Assembly: GCA_001770855.1 (NCBI GenBank)
Contig: MESE01000101.1
Coordinates: 1 to 64,000 of the forward strand
Direction: 5' to 3'
Length of the DNA: 64,000 bases
Source of the DNA: Burkholderiales bacterium RIFCSPLOWO2_02_FULL_57_36
Lineage (GTDB): Bacteria > Pseudomonadota > Gammaproteobacteria > Burkholderiales > Burkholderiaceae_D
Shown here: one piece after another, positions 44,354 through 53,064 of the stretch
Position numbering within the stretch: the first letter of the stretch is position 1
How the letters are laid out: each line of letters starts with the position of its first letter
Made by a program: the position numbers and the translations under genes
The notes under the pieces: model-generated
Database searches by the model: none
The model's input: the letters and a program-made list of their open reading frames with translations, nothing else
What the model was told of the DNA's origin: nothing

Positions 44354-46306
44354 ATGAAAAAAATCACTAACACTTTGCGTCTTGGTAAAGTAGCTGCAGC
44401 CTTGGCCGTCGCGCTCTGCGTCACGTCATCTGTTTGGGCCGAAGAAGCCGCAACGTCATTTTCGGACATGGTGAAAGAGCTGCCCTTGGTCCCTGCCGGG
44501 CCGCAGGATTCGGAGGTGCTGCACAAAGTCACCGTCGCGGTTAACTTCATCAAGCGCACGGAATTTCCACAAGCGCATCTGGCGGTCAACGAAGCTTTGC
44601 AACTGGATCCACGCAACTCGCACCTGCATTTTTTGAACGGGTTTGTCTACCATCTGCAAGCGCGGCTGGGCGACATGCAAAAAGGCGAACTGGCGCTGGA
44701 AGGGTACCAGCAGGCGTTGCGGATCGATCCGAGCAACTGGATTGCCCGGGAATTTCTGGGTCTCGCCTACATGGACCTTAAACAGTTCGACCGCGCCAGG
44801 CTTGCCTTTTCCGAAGTCTTGCTGATGACCCCGGAGAGCGCAGTGTCGATTTACGGTTTGATGGTGACCTCCTATCTGACCGGCGATGCGAGGACGGCGT
44901 GCGCGATGGCAGAGCAGTTCCAGAAAACTTCGGCGCGACCGAATCGTGGTTTCGTTCGCTCCAGCATTTTTGTCTATGCGTCCTGCGGAAATTTTGCGCA
45001 GGCCGACCGCATGCGAGATCACTTCGATCAACTTGACCGCGGTGGACCCGATGTCGCGCGTGTGGATAGACGCCTGGCGCAGTGGAAATCTTTTTATCTC
45101 AAGCAGGGGCAAAACATATCCGCGGCAAAAGCCCCGGCCGCTGCCGGCATGATGCGCACCAGCTTGTCCCGGTATCCGTCCAACGGACGTCCTGAACAAC
45201 TCGCGCAGGCATTTACCTTGCCGACGCCGGCTTATCAGCCGCCTGAAAGACCCGCGCCGCCTGTTGGCAACCCAACGCCTGTTGCCGAACCCGTATCCGC
45301 GCCACCAGCGCCCGTCGCGGATGCGACCGGCAGCGGCCCACGCATGGTCCTCATCGATGTGGTGCTGCTGTCCACCCAGGAGCTGATGTCGACATCCAAA
45401 GGCGTTAACCTGCTCAACGCGTTGACGCTCCAGCTCGGCTCGGTGGCCGGCAACGTTGCGGCCTATTCACGAGTCTTTACCTCGAACATCCTGAATAATG
45501 CAGCGCCCGACGTCAGCACTGCCATCACCCGGGCAGTGACCATTCCGGCGCTATCCTATTCGCTGAACATCGCCAACGCCAACAACTCGGTCAACGAGGT
45601 GCTGGCCCGGCCTACCTTGGCCGCGATCGAGGGTCTGCCGTCGGAGTTTTTCTCCGGCGTCAACCTGAGTGCGGGGATCGTCTCGCTCGCCGTACAAGGT
45701 GGCAGCACCATCGTGCCGCTGGAAAAGCGCTTCGGCATCAAGCTGGCGGTTACGCCCACGTTCCTGCCGCAGGGGAGGGTGCAGCTCAAGGTCGATGCGC
45801 AGCGCACCTCTCTCAACGCCAGTAGCGACAACCCCAGAGTGGCTTACCAGATCGAGATTGGAGAGATCACGGCCAACGCAAATGTGGTGATGAACTTGGG
45901 TGATACCCTGGTCTTGAGCGGATTGAGTGAGAAGTCGAGCTCGAGCACACGTGACGGTGTGCCGGGGCTGCAGGATGTGCCCGTGGTGCAGTATATGTTT
46001 TCGAACAAAAAAACCAATGATCTGCAGCGCTCGGTACTCATCCTGGTCACGCCGAGAGCACCCGTGCAAATCGCCGAGGCCGCCCCAGGCGCTGACGACC
46101 CCATGCTCAGCCGGATGAAGGTCTTGCGCGAAAAGTTCGGGTTCTCCAACAACAGCCCTGCCAATATCGAGGCCATCATGACGCAACTTCAATCGAACGA
46201 GTTCTTCCGGGAGTTCCGTCAGGGCGATGTGGCTATGGAAAGATGGGAGCGTATGCGCAGCACTGGCGATCGCCTGCGCGAGGCACTGGGGTTCCTCTAC
46301 TATTAA
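44354..46306 (+). CDS. TPR-secretin fusion protein
   Basis: The 650-residue protein has a signal peptide (about 1-29, ending SVWA). TPR-like repeats follow at about 60-250 (AHLAVNEALQLDPRNSHLHFL, ALRIDPSNWIAREFLGLAYMDL), then a Pro-rich linker near 290-330 and a secretin domain at about 330-580 (VLARPTLAAIEGLPSEFFSG, GIKLAVTPTFLPQGRVQLKVDA, LGDTLVLSGLSEKSSS, VPGLQDVPVVQYMFSNKK). Secretins form outer-membrane channels. TPR units are not usual in the same chain, and no other type II, III or IV pilus genes are nearby. The start is ATG at 44354, not the TTG six bases before. Confidence 0.85.
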   Translation: MKKITNTLRLGKVAAALAVALCVTSSVWAEEAATSFSDMVKELPLVPAGPQDSEVLHKVTVAVNFIKRTEFPQAHLAVNEALQLDPRNSHLHFLNGFVYHLQARLGDMQKGELALEGYQQALRIDPSNWIAREFLGLAYMDLKQFDRARLAFSEVLLMTPESAVSIYGLMVTSYLTGDARTACAMAEQFQKTSARPNRGFVRSSIFVYASCGNFAQADRMRDHFDQLDRGGPDVARVDRRLAQWKSFYLKQGQNISAAKAPAAAGMMRTSLSRYPSNGRPEQLAQAFTLPTPAYQPPERPAPPVGNPTPVAEPVSAPPAPVADATGSGPRMVLIDVVLLSTQELMSTSKGVNLLNALTLQLGSVAGNVAAYSRVFTSNILNNAAPDVSTAITRAVTIPALSYSLNIANANNSVNEVLARPTLAAIEGLPSEFFSGVNLSAGIVSLAVQGGSTIVPLEKRFGIKLAVTPTFLPQGRVQLKVDAQRTSLNASSDNPRVAYQIEIGEITANANVVMNLGDTLVLSGLSEKSSSSTRDGVPGLQDVPVVQYMFSNKKTNDLQRSVLILVTPRAPVQIAEAAPGADDPMLSRMKVLREKFGFSNNSPANIEAIMTQLQSNEFFREFRQGDVAMERWERMRSTGDRLREALGFLYY

Positions 46307-46324
46307 AGCTTCGTCTTGGACTTA

Positions 46325-46574
46325 GGGTTCGCGCAGAAATAAGTTAGCATTTTTGCTGGCCGTCCCCCAAGGGGACTTCCTCTGGGCGTACCTTGGCGCG
46401 CTGCTGCGTTGCCCGCCGCTTGCAGTGCTCGCACTGCGGCGCGTCGGGCGCCGATGCAGGCGCATCGCCTTGCAAGGCGATACCGTTACGCAGGCGAAAG
46501 GCATGCCCTTCGAAACCCCTGCTGCACCATCCCGCTACGACCGCCAAAATACTAACTTATTTCTGCGCGAGCCC
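46325..46574. repeat. Dispersed repeat element, copy 2
   Basis: The outer ends GCGCAGAAATAAGTTAG and CTAACTTATTTCTGCGC are inverted mates. The core, with ATCGCCTTGCAAGGCGAT and AGGCATGCCCTTCGAAACC, is the same as in copy 1 at 25352-25686. The left arm contains CCCCCAAGGGGACTTCC, which in copy 1 is found only in the right arm, inverted. It encodes no protein. Confidence 0.85.
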
Positions 46575-46595
46575 TTACCCGTCATCGGCTTGGAT

Positions 46596-46880
46596 TCAAT
46601 CGGTTGATGCAACAAGTTGACTGAATCGTTCAGCCGGCGTTTCATAGCTTAGAATTTTCCTTGGGCGCTCGTTTAACTTTCTCGCCAATGCATTGAGCTG
46701 TGCCTGTAAGTAATTCGAAATATCGACTCCCTTGGGGAAATACTGCCTCAATAGCCGGTTCGTATTGTCATTGCTCCCGCGTTGCCAAGGACTCTGAGAA
46801 TCACAGAAGTAGACACTGATGTCGGTCACCAAGGTAAAGCGGTTGTGGAGCTTGTCGGTATTTTTGTGTGAAAAAGTCAT
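46596..46880 (-). pseudogene. IS30-family transposase C-terminal remnant
   Basis: The 94-residue frame holds VYFCDSQSPWQRGSNDNTN and LLRQYFPKGVD, the C-terminal catalytic region of IS30 transposases. It ends normally near ERFSQLVAS. The first 280 residues of the enzyme are missing, and the catalytic Glu of NENTN is replaced by Asp. It cannot be active. Confidence 0.85.
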
Positions 46881-46904
46881 GAGATGATCCCGAAGGGAAA
46901 CACT

Positions 46905-47097
46905 ATGACCGATACCATGAACACGACAAAGAAAGAAAAAGCCCCCAAGCAGTTTGATTGACTAATTGCGCAAGTCCAGAACAAGGATGCGAAATCGATT
47001 CTGGGCGAATCCGGGCTGGCCGGGCTTGAGGGGTATGGATGCAAGTGTGTATGCAAAGCTGTTGGATCGCAATGGACCCCAACAGGCCTTTTAAAAC
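46905..47097 (+). pseudogene. IS256-type transposase N-terminal remnant
   Basis: From ATG at 46905 the frame reads MTDTMNTTKKEKAPKQFD, then a TGA stop, then LIAQVQNKDAKSILGESGLA, the start of an IS256-family transposase. After that the match is lost. The internal stop and the missing 350 residues mark it as dead. Confidence 0.65.
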
Positions 47098-47184
47098 AAA
47101 AAACCCGCATGAGCACGAGGCTTGATACGGGTTTTTGGACTGCTTTGGATCGTATTGCATGTTGGGTTGGGCGAGAGCCGGAAC
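47093..47184. repeat. Degenerate copy of the terminator/tRNA-end region (possible attL)
   Basis: AAAAAACCCGCA, a loop, TACGGGTTTT, about 35 less similar bases, and then CGAGAGCCGGAA recur in the same order and spacing at 54389-54482, where they are the terminator and 3' end of tRNA-Leu. It may be the left attachment site of the integrative element or the scar of an older one. Confidence 0.5.
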
Positions 47185-47729
47185 CCCATTTCGCCTTGAA
47201 ACCCGCATGGGTAAAGGGTTTCAATATTCAAAAATCAATAAGTACCGCCAAAAATACCGACAAAAAGAAAAGTAACCCTGTCTGTGCTGATCCTGCAACA
47301 GGATAAGACAAGGTGCTATTGCATCACCCACGTCTCTACTTTTTTTGGTCACGTTTAGCACATGGAATGATACCGGCTGGTTTCCCATTACAGCGCCCCC
47401 AACTTTTTACCCGCCCCTCCATTAGCCTAAAACGCGTTTTCTATCCTGCCTGTGCGATTAAGTGGATATACAGCCGGTTTCCGGTAGACGTGTTGCCAAC
47501 TTGTGCAGCCCCCATGGCACAAGCGGAGGTTTTTTGATTGTTTTTCAAATTGGAAATTTTTTTCTGCGTGAGATAACGGGTGGTGTCCGACGCGTGCAGC
47601 CTCCAGACTTCCAAGCCACCCCCCCCCAAAAAAATATTTCTCATTTCGCGGGTGTGTACGTTCAGTGATGCTCACCAGTTTCCAAATCCGAAGCACGGGA
47701 CATTTTGACTGCCCCTCTCGACGGAGGAA
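47185..47729. other. Gap at the left end of the element
   Basis: No gene is supported here. A run of nine C then seven A stands at 47619-47634. Open frames are short, lack binding sites and disagree with the neighbours' codon use. Confidence 0.6.
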
Positions 47730-48263
47730 TCAGGCGATATACGCCTCATCGGTTGCCACGACGCGTTGTTCAACGACCTCAGCAAGCATCTTGCGTGCTT
47801 GCCTTGCTTGGCCGGGAAAGCGACCGGTTAGCAGCTTGCAGGCCAGAGCGAAAAGCGCCGACGAAATCCAGAAGAAGAACGCCACGGCGGTGATCCACCA
47901 TGCATGGACGGTATTGGATATGTCGTCTGTCACGGAGTACCAAATGACTCCGAGTAAAATGCCAACTTGAATAAGCGCACCCATCCAGCCCCACCCCGTT
48001 TGCACCAACCCACATAGATCTGACAATCGATTGCGAAGGAGTTCGGAACTAAATTTGGTAGCTGCGAAATGAACGACCATTGACTCATGCTCTGGGTTAT
48101 TTAGCTCTCCGACAGAAATGCCAAGAGCAAGAGACATTTCTTGAAGTGCAAACTTTTGATTGCGCTCGCCCTCCCACCTCGCAAGCATCAGAATGCCTGT
48201 GCTAAATGTCACGAACGCAATGAGCGCGCCGACTATGTGACCAATCGCGATGAAAATAGCCAT
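47730..48263 (-). CDS. Membrane protein of the integrative element
   Basis: The 177-residue protein has three or four hydrophobic helices (MAIFIAIGHIVGALIAFVTF, MGALIQVGILLGVIWYSV, WWITAVAFFFWISSALFALA) and a polar middle segment. No family is recognised. The start at 48263 has AGGTG six bases before; an upstream start at 48320 would add 19 residues. It is the only gene of the element far from the primase operon and has lower GC, so it may be cargo, possibly defence or immunity-like, which is a guess. Confidence 0.65.
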   Translation of the reverse strand: MAIFIAIGHIVGALIAFVTFSTGILMLARWEGERNQKFALQEMSLALGISVGELNNPEHESMVVHFAATKFSSELLRNRLSDLCGLVQTGWGWMGALIQVGILLGVIWYSVTDDISNTVHAWWITAVAFFFWISSALFALACKLLTGRFPGQARQARKMLAEVVEQRVVATDEAYIA

Positions 48264-48374
48264 AAAGACACCTAACTGTTTAATTAGATAGTAATAAAAA
48301 TACCGCGAAACACTGGCCACCGAAAATAGCAGTGTATGGTGAGATTATCCGTTTGGCAACGAATTGCTTTCTCC

Positions 48375-48590
48375 TTATATCAGCAAGTCCTTTTGCTCCC
48401 GCAATGCCTTATTGAGTTCCTTGATACATTTCCGCAGCTTGGCCCATTCGCCACCGGTGTAGGCATTGCCGGACACCTTGGCCTTACCTTGTGCGCTTCT
48501 TGGCCCGGTTGACTGCTCCCACGGTTTCCAGCGTTTTATTGCTTCGGCTTGCCGTTGCCGTTGTTCCGGTGTCCAGGTGCGTGCGCTCAT
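48375..48590 (-). CDS. Small basic protein overlapping the 214-aa gene
   Basis: The 71-residue basic protein (MSARTWTPEQRQRQAEAIKRW, TGPRSAQGKAKVSGNAYTGGEW) matches a type of short protein often found in phage-like islands. It overlaps the end of the previous gene by 107 bases in another frame, which is unusual. AGAGGATC precedes its start. Confidence 0.65.
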   Translation of the reverse strand: MSARTWTPEQRQRQAEAIKRWKPWEQSTGPRSAQGKAKVSGNAYTGGEWAKLRKCIKELNKALREQKDLLI

Positions 48591-49128
48591 GGCTTTGATC
48601 CTCTAATAGTTTGTTTTGCTGTGTTTGATTTTCTTCCGTGCGCGCGTGCGTGCGCGTATTGCTCTCATTACCGCCGCCGTTATTCACCTGTTGCGGCCCG
48701 TGGCTAATATTGGCTTGCTTCACGAAAGCGATTTGCCGGGGATACTTCAATTCCACGACCGCCTGTATCGTCGCCCGGCTTTGTGCTTGCGCCTTTAATG
48801 CCAGCCCCAGAAATGATTCAAGATTTTTTTGGTACTCCTGTGCCTGCGCACGCCGCGCCAGGCTTGTGAAGATGGATTGCAGCGCCGTCGCCTGCCCAAT
48901 CAGCATGTATTCCAGCCGGGACAGATCGCCATCGCGGGATTTGTCGAACGACTCGCGCAAGCCATCTATTAGCGCCGCCATGTCCACATCTTTGCCCATG
49001 ACGTTGCCCTGATATTTTTCAATTACTGCCGCCGCATTGATAGACGGTAGGAGTGCTAATTCCGCATTCCGAACGCCCGTTGCTTTGGCTGGCAATTCTG
49101 CTTTCACGGCTTTGGTTTTCTTGCTCAT
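48484..49128 (-). CDS. Hypothetical protein of the integrative element
   Basis: The 214-residue protein has a helical region (about 60-150, ALQSIFTSLARRAQAQEY, FLGLALKAQAQSRATIQAV) followed by a polar low-complexity tail. Proteins like it follow primase genes in many P4-like islands. The start overlaps the stop of the 138-aa gene (ATGA). Function unknown. Confidence 0.75.
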   Translation of the reverse strand: MSKKTKAVKAELPAKATGVRNAELALLPSINAAAVIEKYQGNVMGKDVDMAALIDGLRESFDKSRDGDLSRLEYMLIGQATALQSIFTSLARRAQAQEYQKNLESFLGLALKAQAQSRATIQAVVELKYPRQIAFVKQANISHGPQQVNNGGGNESNTRTHARTEENQTQQNKLLEDQSHERTHLDTGTTATASRSNKTLETVGAVNRAKKRTR

Positions 49129-49541
49129 GCTATTGCCTCTACTCTGTCATTGAACATCGCGCATCGGTGCATAACGACTGTCACCAGATCGCCCGGTATA
49201 TCGGCGCTATTGATCTGCCTCATCTGCCACCGACTGCAGCGCCAGCCACCAGCGCAGCCGGACAGGTGCAGGCATTCCAGACAAAGCCGCCGGTCATCCT
49301 GTTCCCGGTCACGGCCTACCAGTCTTGCAGCCATCGCTTCGGCTTCATCCATGTTCAAGCCGCGATCAGTGAACAATCCCAGCCGCGCCGTGAAGGTGTC
49401 ATTTTCCGATACTGATTTTTGAAAAGGCTCAGGGCAGGCACCTACAAAAACTACAGAAACCCCTTGGTCGTCATTTCGTAGTTTTTGTAGGGTAGGTGCC
49501 GGGGCGCTTTCCACTTTTTTTAAGCGTGCCAGCCAGTTCAT
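49125..49541 (-). CDS. Cys-rich hypothetical protein of the integrative element
   Basis: The 138-residue protein ends with a possible zinc site, RRLCLECLHLSGCAGGWRC. Both ends overlap neighbours by four bases (ATGA with the primase upstream and with the 214-aa gene downstream). The role is unknown; a small DNA-binding or replication accessory protein is possible. Confidence 0.75.
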   Translation of the reverse strand: MNWLARLKKVESAPAPTLQKLRNDDQGVSVVFVGACPEPFQKSVSENDTFTARLGLFTDRGLNMDEAEAMAARLVGRDREQDDRRLCLECLHLSGCAGGWRCSRWQMRQINSADIPGDLVTVVMHRCAMFNDRVEAIA

Positions 49542-51937
49542 GCCGCACCTATTGCCAGCGCCGCCGGGTTCACTTGGTAACGCTCACTCGGTCGCCCCCG
49601 GCCCATTGAATCGCCCGAACTTTGCACGTCACGGCGTAACCAGTCGTAATCCGCCAGCACGTCGGCCGCCTTGCGCACCGCATCTGGCGTATTCAATCCA
49701 GCCCAGCATTTTTGCGCCGCCAGCCGTGGGGTAAATTCCGCCCCCAGCGCACCGGCCTTGATCTTCTTCAGTAGCGATGCGGCCCCGGCGGTCTCCGGCA
49801 TCACCGCAGCCGAATAGAGCCGGTTTGCATGGCTGCGCAAATAGTCGCCCCAGGCAAGCGCCCGCATCAGTTCGGTTTCCCCGATCACGCCGCCGCTGTC
49901 CGGTGTATCGATCAACGCGAACACCAGCGCCAATGCCGGAATCAGTTTGCGATACTTGGCAAGATGCGACACCATCGCCGGGTGCAGTTCATCGCCCCGA
50001 ATTTCAGTCTCGAACGGCACCAGCCATTCCACAAACAACGCTTGCGCCGCTGCATCAAAGCGCCAGATATGCGGTTCCGTATCGCTGGCCGGTTGCAGTG
50101 CCGCCAATCGCTCGAACACATCCCAGGCGGTTTGCTTGGCCGGTGTATCGGGCCATTGGTCGATATGGCGAAACTCTGCCGTCACGTCCGGCCATACCGT
50201 CAAGCCAAACCGCTGCAACAGCCCATCGTCCGCACTGCCGCCGGACACCGCACCGCGCACATACTCCTGAATCCGGCCCGGCTGAATGCCGCCGATCATC
50301 GCCAGACAAACCCGGTCGATATGCACCGTGCCGCGCCCAATCCGGTCAAAGGTGTAACCCTGATTGCCGTCATAAGATTGCAGGTAAAAAGCGCGTGAAC
50401 CTTCCTGCCCCTGCTTGTCCATACCTGTCAGCAGCCCGTACAATTCATCCCGATAGGACAAGGTGCCCCAGGTATTCGCCTGCAGCAGTTCACCCAGCTT
50501 TTCCACGGTCGCATCGTTGACGATATAGCGCCGCGCATCAGGTTCTTCCGGTGCATCCATCGGCTGCAGCAACGCACGCGCCGCCGCCGGGTCTTTGCTT
50601 GCCAGTCCCTTGGCTTTCTTTTCATTGTCCGCGCCTTGCAACTCCGTCAGCTTGGCATCAATCGCCCAGGCATCATGCGCCGCCCGCCATAGTTCCAATT
50701 CATGCGCCTGCAATCGGTGCAAGGGTTTGAGCGATTCACCCAGCGCCGGGCTTTTCATCACGCCGGGCCTGCCGACAATCAAGCCCCACAGGTTCGGCAC
50801 CACCTGCCAATCGTCCCGCGCTTTCGGCTGCACCACGGCACGCGCACCGATCAGGCTGGACAACGCAGCCACCGCACCGACTGCCGGAAAATCCGGCGGA
50901 CATTGCATCCGGTGTGCTATATCCATCACCCAGCCGCGCAATGCCACTGGCAACAGTTCAGCGTCGAACGGCTGCACGGGTGGAAGTGCTTCAGGTAACA
51001 GGGTAGGGTGCGGCCATGCCCGTGCATCGTCAGCCGGACATCGCGCCGCATCGATGCAGTGCGAGACCACTGCAGATCCCGCCAACTGGTGCAGGTCGTT
51101 GAAGTCGGTTGCCTTGGCCGGTCGATCAAGGGGAAACACCGGCATGGCCAAAGCGCCGCCTACTGCCAGCGCCGCCGCTGTCGCCTTGCTTATGCCCGGA
51201 TTGCCTGCCGTGTGGTGGTCATCGTCCGCTGCAATCGTGATTGCCAGCGCAGGATATTTTGCGCGCAACGCCAGTGCCACAGGTGCAAGGTTTCCCGCGT
51301 TGAATGCCACTGCTACCGCGTGCCCCGTGCATTCGTGAATGCTTGCGCCGGTTGCAAAACCTTCACAAACGATCAGCCGCCCATCGGGTTTGCCGATGCC
51401 GAAATAACAGCCGCTTACCTGTCCGCCAGACATGAAACGCTTGCTGCCGTCCGGCCCGATGGTTTGCAGGCTGTGCAGCGTGCCGCCAGTGCCACGCATA
51501 GGAATCAGCAGCCGTTCCCCGTCCAATCGCGCACCGTGCGGTTTGATACCCTTGGTGCTCAGGTAGGGATGCTGTATCGCCTGTTGCGACTTCGCCAGCG
51601 TTGTCGCCGCCGTGCCCTTGGCCTGCGCATGGATACGCACCTGCTCCGCTTCGCGCTGCCGCTGCATAACCTTGATACGCTCATGCATGGCCTGCCGTTC
51701 GGTGTTGCTCAGTTCATGCTCAGACTTCGCGCACCAGGTGGACTGCAAGCCGCTACGCCAGCAGCCAAATGTTCCCGCCGGTACGCCGTCGCTGTGCAAT
51801 ACATACCAGCCCGAATCATCACCGCGCTTGCCGTTGGTGCTGAATCGATGCAGCTTGCCATCATCGATAATTTCATCCGGTGGTGTGAGTCCGCCGGCTT
51901 CAATCGCTTGCCGGAATTTATTCAGATAGTCGCTCAT
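49538..51937 (-). CDS. Toprim / DUF3987 primase-helicase
   Basis: The 799-residue protein has an N-terminal DNA-binding part and a Toprim domain at about 200-310 (RLIVCEGFATGASIHECTGHAVAVAFNAGN, ITIAADDDHH). A DUF3987 helicase-like domain follows (about 370-780; SLIGARAVVQPKARDDW, LIVGRPGVMKSPALGESL, YRDELYGLLTGMDKQGQ). It should start replication of the element. The start at 51937 overlaps the 50-aa gene (ATGA). A longer frame to 52267 is not used, since it would run through that gene and alpA. Confidence 0.9.
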   Translation of the reverse strand: MSDYLNKFRQAIEAGGLTPPDEIIDDGKLHRFSTNGKRGDDSGWYVLHSDGVPAGTFGCWRSGLQSTWCAKSEHELSNTERQAMHERIKVMQRQREAEQVRIHAQAKGTAATTLAKSQQAIQHPYLSTKGIKPHGARLDGERLLIPMRGTGGTLHSLQTIGPDGSKRFMSGGQVSGCYFGIGKPDGRLIVCEGFATGASIHECTGHAVAVAFNAGNLAPVALALRAKYPALAITIAADDDHHTAGNPGISKATAAALAVGGALAMPVFPLDRPAKATDFNDLHQLAGSAVVSHCIDAARCPADDARAWPHPTLLPEALPPVQPFDAELLPVALRGWVMDIAHRMQCPPDFPAVGAVAALSSLIGARAVVQPKARDDWQVVPNLWGLIVGRPGVMKSPALGESLKPLHRLQAHELELWRAAHDAWAIDAKLTELQGADNEKKAKGLASKDPAAARALLQPMDAPEEPDARRYIVNDATVEKLGELLQANTWGTLSYRDELYGLLTGMDKQGQEGSRAFYLQSYDGNQGYTFDRIGRGTVHIDRVCLAMIGGIQPGRIQEYVRGAVSGGSADDGLLQRFGLTVWPDVTAEFRHIDQWPDTPAKQTAWDVFERLAALQPASDTEPHIWRFDAAAQALFVEWLVPFETEIRGDELHPAMVSHLAKYRKLIPALALVFALIDTPDSGGVIGETELMRALAWGDYLRSHANRLYSAAVMPETAGAASLLKKIKAGALGAEFTPRLAAQKCWAGLNTPDAVRKAADVLADYDWLRRDVQSSGDSMGRGRPSERYQVNPAALAIGAA

Positions 51938-52086
51938 GCCAGCCCCCGGAAAAAGCTTGCCAGCAGTTGCGCAAGACGGATGAAAGCCGCCCTGCACCGG
52001 GTGCAGAATGCTATGATCTTGGTGGAGTGTTTGGTGTCCGCCGTGGTGGTCTCGAAGCCCCCGGCGGATTCTTTTGTGCGGGTCAT
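51934..52086 (-). CDS. 50-aa protein between alpA and the primase
   Basis: The frame runs from ATG at 52086, overlapping the stop of alpA, to TGA at 51934-51936, overlapping the start of the primase. Both junctions are ATGA. The product (MTRTKESAGGFETTTADT, then KIIAFCTRCRAAFIRLAQLL) ends in an amphipathic helix. It resembles the Ash-type small proteins found at this place in P4-like elements. Confidence 0.7.
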   Translation of the reverse strand: MTRTKESAGGFETTTADTKHSTKIIAFCTRCRAAFIRLAQLLASFFRGLA

Positions 52087-52289
52087 TGTCCGGCACCTCC
52101 CGCACGCTGTGCAATGAAGGCTTCGACTTCCGCCGCATCCCATACCGTGACAGATTCACCCAGCTTGAACGGCTGGGGAAATTTGTGTTCCCGTGTCCAG
52201 CGCCAGATAGTCGCCGGACTGACAGGCAATAGCCCTTTACTCTTTTTGGTGGTCGCAATATCTGCAACCCGGATAACTCGCTGTGACAT
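52083..52289 (-). CDS. AlpA-family regulator
   Basis: The 68-residue protein has the AlpA/MerR-like winged helix (VIRVADIATTKKSKGLLPVS, ATIWRWTREHKFPQPFKLG, WDAAEVEAFIAQR). AlpA proteins switch on integrase or excision genes of such elements. AAAGG lies before the start. It opens the long overlapping operon of the element. Confidence 0.88.
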   Translation of the reverse strand: MSQRVIRVADIATTKKSKGLLPVSPATIWRWTREHKFPQPFKLGESVTVWDAAEVEAFIAQRAGGAGQ

Positions 52290-52466
52290 GGTCTAACCTT
52301 TCATAATCGTTTTGTTTGGAACGATTGAAGAATAGGTATGACTAGCAGTTAAAAATAGATGAAAGAGTTTCTAAAACAGGTGAAAGGGTTAGCTATAAGC
52401 GCCAATAAACAGGTGGTATGAATAGAGAAAACCGTTATCTGGCGTGGCTTTTATGGGTGACGGTCT

Positions 52467-52964
52467 TTAATTTGATTTTGGTCGCCCGCCGGACTTATCC
52501 CAATTGCACAAAGTCGTTATACGTTCATTTGCAGCCGTGGAAAGTGGATAGCCGCTTTGTTTTAACCAGTCTGTTAACTGCTCTTTAATTGGTGCATTGC
52601 TCGGATTGTTACTAACTGCCCGCCATGCCTGAAGTGCAATGTCCAGTTCTTCAGGGTATCGCAGGTCGTCGACATCAAATCCGTCCCATACACTTTGATT
52701 TTCTTGAATCACGGTTTTTTGAATAGGCAAAGATTCGTTTAAAAGACTTTGATGAAATGCATGGTCTTTTTCATGATGCATTCTCAACGAGTACCCAATA
52801 CAACCGCCCAATAAAGCAGCGATAGCTCCAAGCACGCTAGATATGGTGCTTTCGACATTTCCTGTGTAAAAAAACCTGGAAACTACCAATGCTACAGCCA
52901 CCGCCGTAACCACGTAAAGTGTGGTGATAGGAAATGCTGTTTTAGACAATACATACTTTTCCAT
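52467..52964 (-). CDS. Small membrane protein of the integrative element
   Basis: The 165-residue protein has two membrane helices near the N-terminus (ITTLYVVTAVAVALVVSRFF, SVLGAIAALLGGCIGYSL) and a soluble C-terminal part. The start at 52964 has GGGG before it; the longer frame to 53072 overlaps the integrase. GC content is low for the region. No family is recognised. It may be cargo. Confidence 0.6.
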   Translation of the reverse strand: MEKYVLSKTAFPITTLYVVTAVAVALVVSRFFYTGNVESTISSVLGAIAALLGGCIGYSLRMHHEKDHAFHQSLLNESLPIQKTVIQENQSVWDGFDVDDLRYPEELDIALQAWRAVSNNPSNAPIKEQLTDWLKQSGYPLSTAANERITTLCNWDKSGGRPKSN

Positions 52965-53064
52965 AATTACCCCTTCCCCATTTAAATCGGAAACCATGCC
53001 GGCAGAATAAAGGGGCAAACTCTGTTTTCCCGCCGTCGCGGTAGGCATGGTTAAACTGGTTATA

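Noticed and set aside
51008-52117. 369-residue plus-strand frame opposite the primase
   Set aside because: Overlaps primase, the 50-aa gene and alpA on the other strand; no motif.
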